Both the position numbers and the translations under genes were made by a program. A stretch of DNA of 64,000 nucleotides from Cyclobacterium lianum (GTDB lineage Bacteria; Bacteroidota; Bacteroidia; Cytophagales; Cyclobacteriaceae). The stretch lies in contig NZ_FRCY01000014.1 of NCBI RefSeq assembly GCF_900143075.1, positions 1 to 64,000 of the forward strand. The letters are read 5' to 3'. The notes below the pieces were generated by a model. It was not told the origin of the DNA, did no database searches, and worked only from the letters and a program-made list of their open reading frames with translations. Below are positions 35,921-45,011 of this stretch, piece after piece. Each line of letters starts with the position of its first letter. Positions within the stretch are counted from its first letter, which is position 1.

Positions 35921-37240
35921 ATGAACAAACCCTTACTTTTTTTATCAGCAATCAGCTCTTTGTTGTTTTCCCAATCGGTGTTCGGTCAATTCAAATTGGA
36001 TGGGCAATTGATACAGCGGGCTGAATTCAGAAATGGTTTTAGCAAATTGATCCCGGAAAACCAGTCCCCGGCAGGCTTCATTGCACAACGCGCCAGGCTT
36101 CAGGCCAGTTACCAGTCTGAACCGGTCAACTTCTACATGAGTATACAGGATATCAGGGTTTGGGGCAACACCCCACAAGTGAAACTTACCGATACTTTTC
36201 TTTCGGTACACGAAGCCTATGCTGAATTACCCATCGGTGACAGCTGGAAAATTAAGCTGGGTAGACAAGAACTCAATTATGACAATTTCAGGTTTCTGGG
36301 CAACCTGGATTGGGCACTGCAGGCCAGGGCACACGATTTTGCGCTCATCAAGCAGGAACAGGGGAACAGAAAAATTCATTTTGGCGCCGGGTATAATCAG
36401 GATGCCATGCACCTTTCGGGAAACCTGTTCGAAACTACCAATCAATACAAATATGCGCAACTGTTTCGCTATGAGAACAAATGGGAAAAGCTGCAGCTTT
36501 CCATGCTTTTCTGGAATGATGGAAGACAGTACATTGAAAGAGACAATACCGGAACTATCATACAGGATGAAGTTTACCACAGGCAAACCATCGGCTTGCC
36601 CACGGTGAAATACCAGTTTGGCCAGACGCTATTGACCGGATTCTATTACCAACAATTCGGGAAAGACCCAATGGGGCGAAAGAGTAGTGGGTACGATATC
36701 AATGTGCAGGCCAGCCAGCAAATCCCGCTGAAAAGTCAGGGTAAAAAATTGAAATTTGCTGCGGGAATAGAAATTCTCAGTGGCACTCCGACCAACGATT
36801 TATCGGAAAACAAATCCTTTTCCCCCTTATACGGTACCAATCACCTTTATAATGGATACATGGATCTATTTTATGTAGGAGGAACCCATGAAAACAACGT
36901 AGGCTTAACAGATATTTACCTGAAAGGTCGGCACGACTTCAACCCCTCCTTTTTTATCCAGACCGACGCACATTTTTTTTCCAGCCAGGCGGATGTGTAT
37001 ACGAATTTCGTTTCCGGAGAATTGATGGATAAACGATTGGGTACCGAGATAGACCTTTCCTTTGGTTTGGTCTTCAATCAGGCCATATCGCTGCAGGGTG
37101 GGTACAGTCAATTTTTCCACAGTGATACCATGGAGCATATCCACGCCAACGGACAACTCAAAAACCTTCAAAACTGGGCCTATCTGATGTTGATCGTCCG
37201 TCCTACCATGCCGAATAAGTTTATAGGTATACTGTTTTGA
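35921..37240 (+). CDS. Alginate-export-like outer-membrane porin
   Basis: A 439-residue exported protein with a signal peptide (ending VFGQ) and a beta-barrel pattern of alternating residues. The first part (LDGQLIQRAEFRNGF, then IAQRARLQASYQSEPVNFYM, then SWKIKLGRQELNYDNFRFLG) matches the alginate_exp/porin family. The stop is four bases before ccsBA and it follows nrfA by 89 bp, so it is part of the nrf operon. A role as a channel for nitrite, nitrate or ammonium across the outer membrane is inference from position; no alginate genes are nearby. Confidence 0.8.
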   Translation: MNKPLLFLSAISSLLFSQSVFGQFKLDGQLIQRAEFRNGFSKLIPENQSPAGFIAQRARLQASYQSEPVNFYMSIQDIRVWGNTPQVKLTDTFLSVHEAYAELPIGDSWKIKLGRQELNYDNFRFLGNLDWALQARAHDFALIKQEQGNRKIHFGAGYNQDAMHLSGNLFETTNQYKYAQLFRYENKWEKLQLSMLFWNDGRQYIERDNTGTIIQDEVYHRQTIGLPTVKYQFGQTLLTGFYYQQFGKDPMGRKSSGYDINVQASQQIPLKSQGKKLKFAAGIEILSGTPTNDLSENKSFSPLYGTNHLYNGYMDLFYVGGTHENNVGLTDIYLKGRHDFNPSFFIQTDAHFFSSQADVYTNFVSGELMDKRLGTEIDLSFGLVFNQAISLQGGYSQFFHSDTMEHIHANGQLKNLQNWAYLMLIVRPTMPNKFIGILF

Positions 37241-37244
37241 GCCT

Positions 37245-40200
37245 ATGAAATATTTTTCTCTTCTTTTTTCAACTAAAACAACCTTGCTGTTGCTGGTGAT
37301 TTTCGCAGGATCCATGGGGCTGGCCACCTTTATCGAAAACGATCATGGCACCAAAGTAGCCCGCGGCCTGGTATACGAGGCCTGGTGGTTTGAATTGCTG
37401 ATGCTTTGGCTGGCCGTGTGTTTTGTCAATCATATCAAAAAGTACCGCCTTTTTCATCGATCGCGCTGGCCGGTGGGTCTTTTTCACCTGGCATTTGTTC
37501 TCATCATTATCGGTGCAGGGGTCACCAGGTATTTTGCGCTGGAAGGAACCATGCACATTCGGGAAGGAGAGGAATCCGGCACCTTGTATACCAGTTCACA
37601 TTACCTTCAGGTAAGACAGCTAAAAAGCGGAAAGACCTTTGAGAAACCCCTCCAATACATTGCGCAGAATTTCGATCCCGAAACCTTCGCCGTTAGATTT
37701 CCATCAGGACCGGAATTGTATGTGGGTCTGGATCGGTATATAGCTGGAGCGAGGGAGACTTTTGAGGAAGGAGAAGATACCTACATCGATATGGCTGTGG
37801 CGGTGGGTGAGGGTAGAAAAGATATTAAACTTAAAAAAGGAACCGAAATTCTTTTGGGCGAAATCATCCTATCAAGCAAAGAAAAATGTGAAAGCTCCAT
37901 ATGCATCCGAAAAAATCAGGACGGATGGTACATCCAAACCAGTGTACACCTTCAGGTCCTGGAAATGAGCAGCCAGCAGATGGGGGTGCTGCATGCCGGG
38001 GAGAAAGCCCCTTTACAGATGCGCAGCTTGTACCAATGGGAAGGTGGCGCATTCATGATCAAAGGAATTGAGGAGAAAGTCAGTCTGAATTATGTACCAG
38101 AATCCAACCCCGACCTGGCCAAAAACCTGCCCGACTATATTGCCTTCAGCGTATACGATCAGAATAGGGAGCCTATTGAGTCGGGCTTTATCAAGCTGGT
38201 CAGCATGGAGCCCACCTGGATTCCGTTCAGCACTCAGGGTGTAGATTACCAGTTGACCTATGGACCCAAAGCGATCGACCTGCCCTTCCGGCTCTACCTG
38301 AATGCCTTCGAACTTGACCGGTATCCGGGTAGCCAAAGTCCCTCCAGCTATGCATCCGAGGTAATGGTCATGGACGAAGGACAGGAATTTCCCTACCGGA
38401 TTTACATGAACAATGTATTGGATTATAAGGGTTACCGGTTTTACCAATCCTCCTATGATGCAGACGAAAGGGGAACGATACTGTCGGTAAACCAAGACCG
38501 CCCGGGCACAATTATCACCTACCTGGGCTATGGGTTGCTTGCCCTTGGCATGTTCCTTACCCTTTTTGCACCCGGGAGTAGGTTCCGCTTGCTCAACAAA
38601 AAGCTTTCCAGCCTGAAAAACCGCCGGCTCTCCCTTGTGCTACTAATTGTGGCTTTTTCACAACCCGTTCATGCCAGGCAAAGTCAGCCGCTGGAACCAG
38701 CTCTGGTACCCCTTGAAAAAGCCGCCGCTTACGGAAAACTAATTGTGCAGGATATTGACGGCCGGATGAAACCCCTGAACACCCTGGCCCGTGAAATTAC
38801 CAGAAAGTTGACCGGCCGGAGCTATTTCGAAATGGCAGGGCGGCGAAACGACTTAAAAATCAGTCCTGAACAGTTTTTGCTGGCCGTACAACTTGATCCG
38901 GAGCTGGTGAGTACACTGCCGGTAATCAAAACCGATCCAAAATCCTCCAGACAGATGTTTGAAGTATTGGGTATTCCGGCAAAGGAAAAAGTGAGCTTCA
39001 GAGATTTCATTGGCACCGATGGTGCTTACCTGCTTCAGGAGATGGTAGAAAAGGCAAACCGCCTGAAACCGGCTGAGAGAAACGAATCAGACAAGGAACT
39101 GCTCAAAACCGACGAGCGTTTCAATATTTTCTATGGGTTGCTGACGGGGGATTTCCTCCGGCTGTACCCCAACAAGCTGGACGAAAACCAAACCTGGTTT
39201 ACGAGCAGTGAATTTGAGCAGGGGTTTACCGCCGAAGATGCGCGGTTTGTAGAGAATATAGGACGGCTTTATTTGTCAGGTTTACAAAAAGGCCTGCAAA
39301 CCGGCGACTGGCAGGAAGCCGACGAGGCGTTGGATTACATGGCACTGTACCAGAAAGAAGCCGGTAAGGAAGTATATCCATCTTCCCGTATCATTCAGGC
39401 AGAATTGTTCTATAACCGGTTAAACCTGGGCACCCATCTCTTCGGCGCCTTCTGGATACTCGGAATCCTGATGTTGATACTGGGCATCACGCAATTGTTT
39501 TGGCAGCACCCCAAAATGCCCTCGCTCTGGAAGGTCGGCCAAATCTTCGCCTGGGCGGGCTGGATATTGTTTACTTTCCACCTGACACTAAGATGGTACA
39601 TTGCCCGGCACCCTCCCTGGACGGATGGCTTTGAGATGCTGGTGTTCGTGGCCTGGGGAATTCTTCTCTTTAGCCTGATTTTTTCCGGCAAATCAAAATT
39701 TACCATACCGCTGGGATTACTATTTTCGGGAACGTTATTATTTGTAGCTTTCCTGGACTGGCTCAATCCCGAAATCACCAACCTGATGCCGGTGTTGCAT
39801 TCATACTGGCTCAAGATACATGTAGCCATAATTGTCAGCAGCTATGCCCCGCTGGCCCTGGCTGCCATCATGGCTCTTTTGGCGCTTATTTTAATGATTT
39901 TTAAACCCTTACATCCTAACGAAAGGTGGTGGAAAAGCATGGTGGAATTGACCATTGTCAGCGAGCTTGCCCTGACATCTGGCTTGTTTTTGCTGGCCGT
40001 CGGAACGTTTTTGGGTGGAGTTTGGGCCAATGAAAGCTGGGGACGCTACTGGGCCTGGGATCCCAAGGAAACCTGGGCACTGATTTCAGTACTGGTATAT
40101 GCCTTTGTCCTTCACCTGCGCCTGGTGCCGGCTGCAAAAAATGCGTTGGTCTATCACCTGGCGAGCCTGTGGGCTTTTGGCAGCATTGTCATGACCTCTT

Positions 40201-40370
40201 TCGGAGTAAACTACTACCTCTCTGGTTTACATTCCTATGCTGCAGGCGATCCTGTCCCGGTCCCAAAATGGGTCTATGTGGTAGTAGGAGTATTGCTGCT
40301 TATTTCTCTTCTGGCCACTATGGCCTTTAAGCGGTGGAACCAGAAGGAGCGCAGAAAGATCCTTGTCTGA
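37245..40370 (+). CDS. ccsBA: Fused cytochrome c biogenesis protein CcsBA (System II)
   Basis: A 1041-residue inner-membrane protein. Residues ~1-450 are the ResB/CcsB part (four transmembrane helices around a large periplasmic domain); residues ~715-1040 are the CcsA part. The haem-handling WWD-type motif WGRYWAWDPKETWAL lies near residue 930. A periplasmic linker with DGRMKPLNTLAREI joins them. Fused CcsBA, as in Bacteroides and Helicobacter, carries haem across the membrane and attaches it to CxxCH apocytochromes. Its place behind nrfHA fits the need to make nine haem sites, including the unusual CxxCK of NrfA. Confidence 0.95.
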   Translation: MKYFSLLFSTKTTLLLLVIFAGSMGLATFIENDHGTKVARGLVYEAWWFELLMLWLAVCFVNHIKKYRLFHRSRWPVGLFHLAFVLIIIGAGVTRYFALEGTMHIREGEESGTLYTSSHYLQVRQLKSGKTFEKPLQYIAQNFDPETFAVRFPSGPELYVGLDRYIAGARETFEEGEDTYIDMAVAVGEGRKDIKLKKGTEILLGEIILSSKEKCESSICIRKNQDGWYIQTSVHLQVLEMSSQQMGVLHAGEKAPLQMRSLYQWEGGAFMIKGIEEKVSLNYVPESNPDLAKNLPDYIAFSVYDQNREPIESGFIKLVSMEPTWIPFSTQGVDYQLTYGPKAIDLPFRLYLNAFELDRYPGSQSPSSYASEVMVMDEGQEFPYRIYMNNVLDYKGYRFYQSSYDADERGTILSVNQDRPGTIITYLGYGLLALGMFLTLFAPGSRFRLLNKKLSSLKNRRLSLVLLIVAFSQPVHARQSQPLEPALVPLEKAAAYGKLIVQDIDGRMKPLNTLAREITRKLTGRSYFEMAGRRNDLKISPEQFLLAVQLDPELVSTLPVIKTDPKSSRQMFEVLGIPAKEKVSFRDFIGTDGAYLLQEMVEKANRLKPAERNESDKELLKTDERFNIFYGLLTGDFLRLYPNKLDENQTWFTSSEFEQGFTAEDARFVENIGRLYLSGLQKGLQTGDWQEADEALDYMALYQKEAGKEVYPSSRIIQAELFYNRLNLGTHLFGAFWILGILMLILGITQLFWQHPKMPSLWKVGQIFAWAGWILFTFHLTLRWYIARHPPWTDGFEMLVFVAWGILLFSLIFSGKSKFTIPLGLLFSGTLLFVAFLDWLNPEITNLMPVLHSYWLKIHVAIIVSSYAPLALAAIMALLALILMIFKPLHPNERWWKSMVELTIVSELALTSGLFLLAVGTFLGGVWANESWGRYWAWDPKETWALISVLVYAFVLHLRLVPAAKNALVYHLASLWAFGSIVMTSFGVNYYLSGLHSYAAGDPVPVPKWVYVVVGVLLLISLLATMAFKRWNQKERRKILV

Positions 40371-40375
40371 AATTT

Positions 40376-41008
40376 TTAGTCTCCCTTGTACACCGCTACC
40401 CAATCCAGCCGGGAACTCGCCGGTGTACCTCCACCTGCCATGAGGTCGGTAAAACCGATTTTTGATACCTTCGAAAAATCTGGGTTAGCTACAGGTTTCC
40501 CTTCAACAATACGGCCTATATTCAATTCTCGCCAGGTCATTTCACCGATTTCAAACTCAGAAACGACCCAGTCGGGGGTTTCGCCCACCTCATCCTCACT
40601 GATGACCCAGTTCCCTGCATCCAACTCCAATATCATCCGGAGCCGATGAAATCCTGACTGGCGACTTCTAAAGCGTATCTTTCCTCCATTGCGCAGATCA
40701 ATCCCCCCTTTTTTCCAGGAAAGTGCCATGGCCCAAGTGCCCTCACAGGTACCAGACCAAAGGTAAAAAGGATCATTTGGAATCTCCGGATGGTTGCTCT
40801 TTTTTAATTGATTTTTTGCATCTCCATACAGGTGTAACTCCAGCTCCTCATTTACCAGATGATCCTCGGTTACGGGCGTAGCGGCAGGAATCTCTTTAAA
40901 ATCCTCCCGGAAAAGCAGTGAAGCCCCCGATTGCCCCCAGGCTAATGGAGCTGAGACGGACATAAGAACAGGCAAAAGCCCGGAGATAAGAAATCTTGAA
41001 TGGATCAT
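40376..41008 (-). CDS. Secreted beta-sandwich hypothetical protein
   Basis: A 210-residue exported protein from ATG 41008 with a signal peptide ending near APLAWGQ. The mature part looks like a beta-sandwich: LLFREDFKEIPAATPVTEDH, WAMALSWKKGGIDLRNGGKI, RLRMILELDAGNWVISEDEV, and a C-terminal SRLDWVAVYKG typical of carbohydrate-binding-like domains seen in Planctomycetes and Bacteroidota. Function unknown. It is convergent with ccsBA (5-bp gap) and divergent from nirK, interrupting the N-oxide cluster. Nothing links it to nitrogen metabolism except position. Confidence 0.7.
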   Translation of the reverse strand: MIHSRFLISGLLPVLMSVSAPLAWGQSGASLLFREDFKEIPAATPVTEDHLVNEELELHLYGDAKNQLKKSNHPEIPNDPFYLWSGTCEGTWAMALSWKKGGIDLRNGGKIRFRSRQSGFHRLRMILELDAGNWVISEDEVGETPDWVVSEFEIGEMTWRELNIGRIVEGKPVANPDFSKVSKIGFTDLMAGGGTPASSRLDWVAVYKGD

Positions 41009-41120
41009 GGTTTCGGATTTGTAAATTCCTTTAAATAAAGCCCGAATTTCTAATGGGTCAAAATGAATGAAACAATAATTCATAGAAATTTAATTTTCCG
41101 GAAAAAGATGGTGCGTTTTA

Positions 41121-41134
41121 ATGACAAAAATCAT
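41121..41134. promoter_or_regulatory. Candidate N-oxide operator upstream of nirK
   Basis: ATGAC-AAAA-ATCAT, differing at one position from ATGACAAAAGTCAT before the 46791-48578 gene (read in the direction of that gene). It lies 115-130 bp upstream of the nirK ATG at 41250. It also contains the ATGACAAA octamer found before nrfH in the same orientation relative to the gene. Confidence 0.5.
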
Positions 41135-41249
41135 CTTCCGGGCTAATAAACGTTGGCTTACGGATATTTTTTCAGTTCTACTTTTACATCAGTATCAAAC
41201 GAAAAAAGGGTGCCAAAATATGGCCTCTTGTTCAAAAAAACCTATACAC

Positions 41250-42731
41250 ATGGAAACGGAAATAAAAATTTATTCAAAAAACGGATTAAAATATCTTTTT
41301 ATCCTTTTAATGGGCAGCATCTTACTTTCCTGTAACGGAGGCAAACTGGAACACCAAAACTATTTTTCCTCAAGTGCGGATAAATATGCCAACATAAAAA
41401 TATTCGGCGAGGAACAAGCCGTATTGACAAGCCCTCCTCTGGTACCTCCTCCTGTTGGCAACCGACCCGCAAAAAAACTTTACATGGAAATGGAAATCAT
41501 CGAAAAGGAAGCGGAAATGGCCGACGGGGTAAGCTACCTGTATTGGACATTCGGCGGAACCGTGCCTGGATCCTTTGTTAGAACCCGGGTAGGAGATTTG
41601 GTAGAGTTTAAAATCAAAAACCACCCGGACAATAAATTGCCACATAACATCGACCTGCATGCGGTCACCGGACAGGGTGGCGGCGCAGAGGCTTCATTTG
41701 TGGCCCCGGGGCAGGAAAAAACCTTTTCTTTCAAAGTGATCAACCCCGGATTGTATGTTTACCACTGTGCCACCGCACCTGTAGGGATGCACATAGCCAA
41801 CGGTATGTATGGTCTCATCCTGGTGGAACCGGAGGGCGGTTTACCGCCTGTAGACAAAGAGTTTTATGTCATGCAGGGTGATTTCTATACCGATGGCAAG
41901 TTTGGTCAGCCAGGCCTGCAGCCTTTCAACATGCAAAAAGCAATCGATGAGAACCCTGATTATGTGGTTTTCAACGGAAGCGTAAATGGGCTTAATGGAG
42001 AAAATGCATTGGCGGCCAATACCGGCGAGAGCATCCGGATATTTTTTGGCAATGGCGGACCTAACCTCGCATCCTCCTTCCACGTCATTGGGGAGATTTT
42101 TGACAAGGTATATGTAGAAGGTGGCAGCCAGATCAATGCCAATGTGCAAACCACTCTTGTACCGGCAGGAGGTGCTGCGATACTGGAATTTGTAGCAGAT
42201 GTCCCTTCCAACCTGGTACTCGTAGACCACTCTATATTCCGGGCTTTCAATAAGGGTGCATTAGGGGTGCTCGCAGTGAGCGGCGAAGAAAATCCCCAGG
42301 TCTTTGCGGGAGAGATCATGGAAGGCATCTACCTGCCCGAAGGAAGCGTGATCCAGAATATGCCAAAATCAGAGTTGGAAATTGAAGCGCCAACAGACCT
42401 GAGCAAAGCAGACAGGATCGAAGCAGGCAAGAAGTTGTACATGCAGGCTTGCTTTGCCTGTCACCAATCCAATGGAGAAGGGGTCCCCAACGCCTTTCCC
42501 CCACTTGCCCAGTCTGATTACCTGAATGCAGACGTCAACCGAAGTATAGACGCCCTGCTATACGGACTCTCCGGTGAGATCGAGGTAAATGGCAAGAAAT
42601 ACAATAGTATCATGCCCGCACAACAGCTAAGCAATGAAGAGGTAGCCAACGTTCTGACCTATGTCTACAATAGCTGGAATAATAACGGCAATCTCGTAAG
42701 TCCTGAAATGGTTAAAAACCGAAGAAAATGA
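41250..42731 (+). CDS. nirK: Copper nitrite reductase NirK with C-terminal cytochrome c, lipoprotein
   Basis: A 493-residue protein from ATG 41250; this start gives a lipoprotein signal with Cys28 (SILLSC). Upstream in-frame starts exist but would bury the signal. Type 1 copper ligands: H132, C173, H181, M186. Type 2 copper ligands: H137, H172, H327. Catalytic Asp135 and His278 complete the set. Residues ~385-493 are a cytochrome c domain: CFACH at 401-405 and a likely axial Met455. It reduces nitrite to nitric oxide; the fused haem can receive electrons directly. It overlaps the next gene by four bases (ATGA). Genes for nitric oxide reductase are not in the window. Confidence 0.96.
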   Translation: METEIKIYSKNGLKYLFILLMGSILLSCNGGKLEHQNYFSSSADKYANIKIFGEEQAVLTSPPLVPPPVGNRPAKKLYMEMEIIEKEAEMADGVSYLYWTFGGTVPGSFVRTRVGDLVEFKIKNHPDNKLPHNIDLHAVTGQGGGAEASFVAPGQEKTFSFKVINPGLYVYHCATAPVGMHIANGMYGLILVEPEGGLPPVDKEFYVMQGDFYTDGKFGQPGLQPFNMQKAIDENPDYVVFNGSVNGLNGENALAANTGESIRIFFGNGGPNLASSFHVIGEIFDKVYVEGGSQINANVQTTLVPAGGAAILEFVADVPSNLVLVDHSIFRAFNKGALGVLAVSGEENPQVFAGEIMEGIYLPEGSVIQNMPKSELEIEAPTDLSKADRIEAGKKLYMQACFACHQSNGEGVPNAFPPLAQSDYLNADVNRSIDALLYGLSGEIEVNGKKYNSIMPAQQLSNEEVANVLTYVYNSWNNNGNLVSPEMVKNRRK

Positions 42732-43516
42732 AAGCCGTCATCTTGATATTGGCCCTGATACTACCTCTGTCCATACATGGGCAGCATCAGGAAATGGTAC
42801 CTGTAACAGGCGGAGTATATACTCCGCTTTACGGTACCTCGAAAGAGCAGGTTCAGGTGGCTGATTTTTTCCTGGATGCCTTCCCGGTCAGCCACGCGGC
42901 CTATCTTGACTTCGTAAAGAAAAATCCGGAATGGCGTAAATCCGAGGTAAAAAGGATCTTTGCGGACGAACGGTACCTGGATTTCTGGGACGCAGATTTC
43001 AGCTTTCCTGAATCCCTCGCGCAAAGCCCGGTAAATCATGTGTCCTGGTTTGCGGCGCAAGCCTACTGCGAATGCCAGGGCAAGCGCCTGCCTACCGTAG
43101 ATGAATGGGAGTTTGCAGCCATGGCCAGCGAAAACCAGAAAGATGCCCGCAGGGACAGCTTGTTTAACCTCGCCATCCTCCATAGCTATGAAAAGCCCAA
43201 AACCTACCTCATGAAGGTAGGGACTCAGAGTAGTAACGTATGGGGAATATACGATTTGCACGGCATGGTTTGGGAATGGACGCTGGATTTTAATGCCATT
43301 ATCCTTACCGGCGAATCCCGCAATTACGGCAATACGGACCGCGGCCTATTTTGTGCAAGTGGGGCACTTGGTGCCAATGACCTGATGAATTACGCTGCCT
43401 TTATGCGTTACGCCATGCGGTCCAGCCTTAAAGCCCGAAGTAATCTGGCAACACTGGGTTTCAGATGCGCCAGAGACATGCATGCCGAACAGGGTCAAAT
43501 AGCAATTGAAAAATAA
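42728..43516 (+). CDS. nirV: NirV-like formylglycine-generating-enzyme family protein
   Basis: A 262-residue exported protein (signal peptide MKAVILILALILPLSIHGQ). It has the FGE-sulfatase fold marks: VPVTGGVYTPLYGT, PVSHAAYLDFVKKNPEW, PVNHVSWFAAQAYCECQGKR, LPTVDEWEFAA, VWEWTLDFN and a final LGFRCARD. NirV proteins next to nirK belong to this fold but their reaction is unknown. No sulfatase is nearby, so formylglycine formation is not implied. It shares an ATGA overlap with nirK, indicating translational coupling. Confidence 0.88.
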   Translation: MKAVILILALILPLSIHGQHQEMVPVTGGVYTPLYGTSKEQVQVADFFLDAFPVSHAAYLDFVKKNPEWRKSEVKRIFADERYLDFWDADFSFPESLAQSPVNHVSWFAAQAYCECQGKRLPTVDEWEFAAMASENQKDARRDSLFNLAILHSYEKPKTYLMKVGTQSSNVWGIYDLHGMVWEWTLDFNAIILTGESRNYGNTDRGLFCASGALGANDLMNYAAFMRYAMRSSLKARSNLATLGFRCARDMHAEQGQIAIEK

Positions 43517-43531
43517 AAAACATTGAAAGCC

Positions 43532-44128
43532 ATGAAAAATTTAATGCTTATCTGCTGGCTGGCTGCGTTGCTGTCTGCCTGCAGCAACAACAGTGCTTCC
43601 GAAGAGAGGTCAATTGAAGATCAGGAGGAACTGCACGCAATGTCTATTTATCACCTGCCCTCAGATTGGAAAACCCATGAAGGCGAACAGATCGCCTTTT
43701 CAGACCTGAAAGGTCAGCCACTGGTAGTGGTGATGATCTATACTGCTTGTAAAACCGCCTGCCCCAGACTGGTGGCGGATATGCGGCAGATCGAAGAAAA
43801 ATCCGCTTTGGCCGGTGCACGGCAGCCGCGGTATATTTTGGTCAGTATTGATCCACTAAACGATACGCCGGAAAGGTTAAAACAATTTGCCAACGCCAAT
43901 CAGATGGAAGGAGACCAATGGCTCTTTTTACAAGGAACAACTGCGGGAGTACGAGAATTTGCCAACGTGCTGGCTGTAAAATACAAAAGGATAGATCCCA
44001 TAGACTTCTCGCATTCCAATATTATCAGTGTATTTGATCAGAAGGGCGTTTTGCAATATCAAAAGGAAGGGTTAGGAATGGAAAATGATGAAATCATTTC
44101 AAAAATTGTGGAAATAAGCGGTACATGA
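43532..44128 (+). CDS. SCO1/SenC-type copper chaperone lipoprotein
   Basis: A 198-residue lipoprotein from ATG 43532 (lipobox LLSAC, Cys17) with a thioredoxin-like fold. The copper site is C73 and C77 (YTACKTACPR) with the downstream His in DFSHSNII. SCO proteins deliver copper to Cu enzymes at the outer side of the membrane. Position 15 bp after nirV suggests that the client here is NirK. A TTG at 43523 is a less likely start. Confidence 0.93.
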   Translation: MKNLMLICWLAALLSACSNNSASEERSIEDQEELHAMSIYHLPSDWKTHEGEQIAFSDLKGQPLVVVMIYTACKTACPRLVADMRQIEEKSALAGARQPRYILVSIDPLNDTPERLKQFANANQMEGDQWLFLQGTTAGVREFANVLAVKYKRIDPIDFSHSNIISVFDQKGVLQYQKEGLGMENDEIISKIVEISGT

Positions 44129-44135
44129 CGCCTGT

Positions 44136-44531
44136 CTATTTCAAGGGGTATATTTCATTTTTCCTGTAGTAATTTAATTTGGCCTGAAACATCAAGGCCA
44201 TTTTTTCTGCCCGCCAGATTGCCTCTTTGGCTTTTTCTCCGTCAAACTGTTCCCGGATTGTTGCCTTAAAAAGCTCGAGCCAGCGTTCGAAATGCTCCTC
44301 ATTTACCGGCAAGCTGGCATGCGGTGTAAAAGGGCTACCATAGTAGGTATGTTCCTCCAGCAAAATGGTCTGCCAAAACCGATACATCTTATCCAGGTGC
44401 TTGTCCCATTCTCCCTTGATACGCTCCTCGAAAATGGGTGCCAGCAGTGGATCCGATTTTACTTTTCCATAAAATGTATCCACGAGGATTCGGACCTGAT
44501 CTATTCCTTCTATTTTTTCCTTTTTCTGCAC
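44136..44531 (-). CDS. Group III truncated haemoglobin
   Basis: A 131-residue globin. It has the start pattern of group III proteins (IEGIDQVRILVDTFYGKVKS DP), the FW pair in MYRFWQTILL, and probable proximal His80 in EEHFERWLELF. The only suitable start is GTG 44531. Group III globins often occur with NO-stress genes and may oxidise NO or bind peroxide. It is the last gene of the minus-strand hemerythrin-Rrf2-globin set (30 bp after the regulator), and converges with the SCO gene. Confidence 0.93.
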   Translation of the reverse strand: MQKKEKIEGIDQVRILVDTFYGKVKSDPLLAPIFEERIKGEWDKHLDKMYRFWQTILLEEHTYYGSPFTPHASLPVNEEHFERWLELFKATIREQFDGEKAKEAIWRAEKMALMFQAKLNYYRKNEIYPLK

Positions 44532-44561
44532 AACTGATCCGTTTAATTGATGAATGGATGG

Positions 44562-45002
44562 TTATGAAACAATGGAATGCAGGCTGGCCTTGCCGCTCAA
44601 TACCTCGTCCGCGAGTTCGCGTAGTGTTTTGGTTTTGAGCAATTCAGCCAGACCTTCTCTAATGGCCTTGTATTCATGGTGGATGGGGCAGGGATTGCTA
44701 GCAGAACATTGTTTTAAGCCCAGGCCACAACCGGTAAAGAGCTTATCTCCGTCGATCGCTCTCACCAGATCCATCAGGCGCAGGTTTTCCTGTGCAATGT
44801 CAATGTAAAAGCCCCCATTGGGACCCTTGGTAGAGCTGACAATATTTTGCCTGGCCAGGGACTGCAGGATCTTGGCGGTAAAATATTCCGGGGCATCTAT
44901 TTCCTTGCAGATATCTTTAACGCCTAGTTTATTACCCTTTTTGCTTTGCGACCATATATAAATTACCGCCCTGATACCATATTCACACGCTTTTGAAAAC
45001 AT
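44562..45002 (-). CDS. Rrf2-family Fe-S transcriptional regulator (NsrR/IscR-like)
   Basis: A 146-residue regulator with an N-terminal winged helix (FSKACEYGIRAVIYIW, then KGPNGGFYI as wing) and three cysteines C92, C99 and C105 spaced like the Fe-S ligands of NsrR and IscR. Such proteins sense NO or cluster status. It lies between hemerythrin (9 bp) and truncated globin (30 bp), so it is most likely an NO-responsive repressor of this set. A perfect AT-rich palindrome at 45554-45570 upstream of the hemerythrin gene is a candidate autoregulatory operator. Confidence 0.92.
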   Translation of the reverse strand: MFSKACEYGIRAVIYIWSQSKKGNKLGVKDICKEIDAPEYFTAKILQSLARQNIVSSTKGPNGGFYIDIAQENLRLMDLVRAIDGDKLFTGCGLGLKQCSASNPCPIHHEYKAIREGLAELLKTKTLRELADEVLSGKASLHSIVS

Positions 45003-45011
45003 ATATTCTTT

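Noticed and set aside
35921-37240. Alginate exporter
   Set aside because: The barrel family name comes from AlgE-like proteins, but no alginate genes are nearby; the operon context is nitrite reduction.
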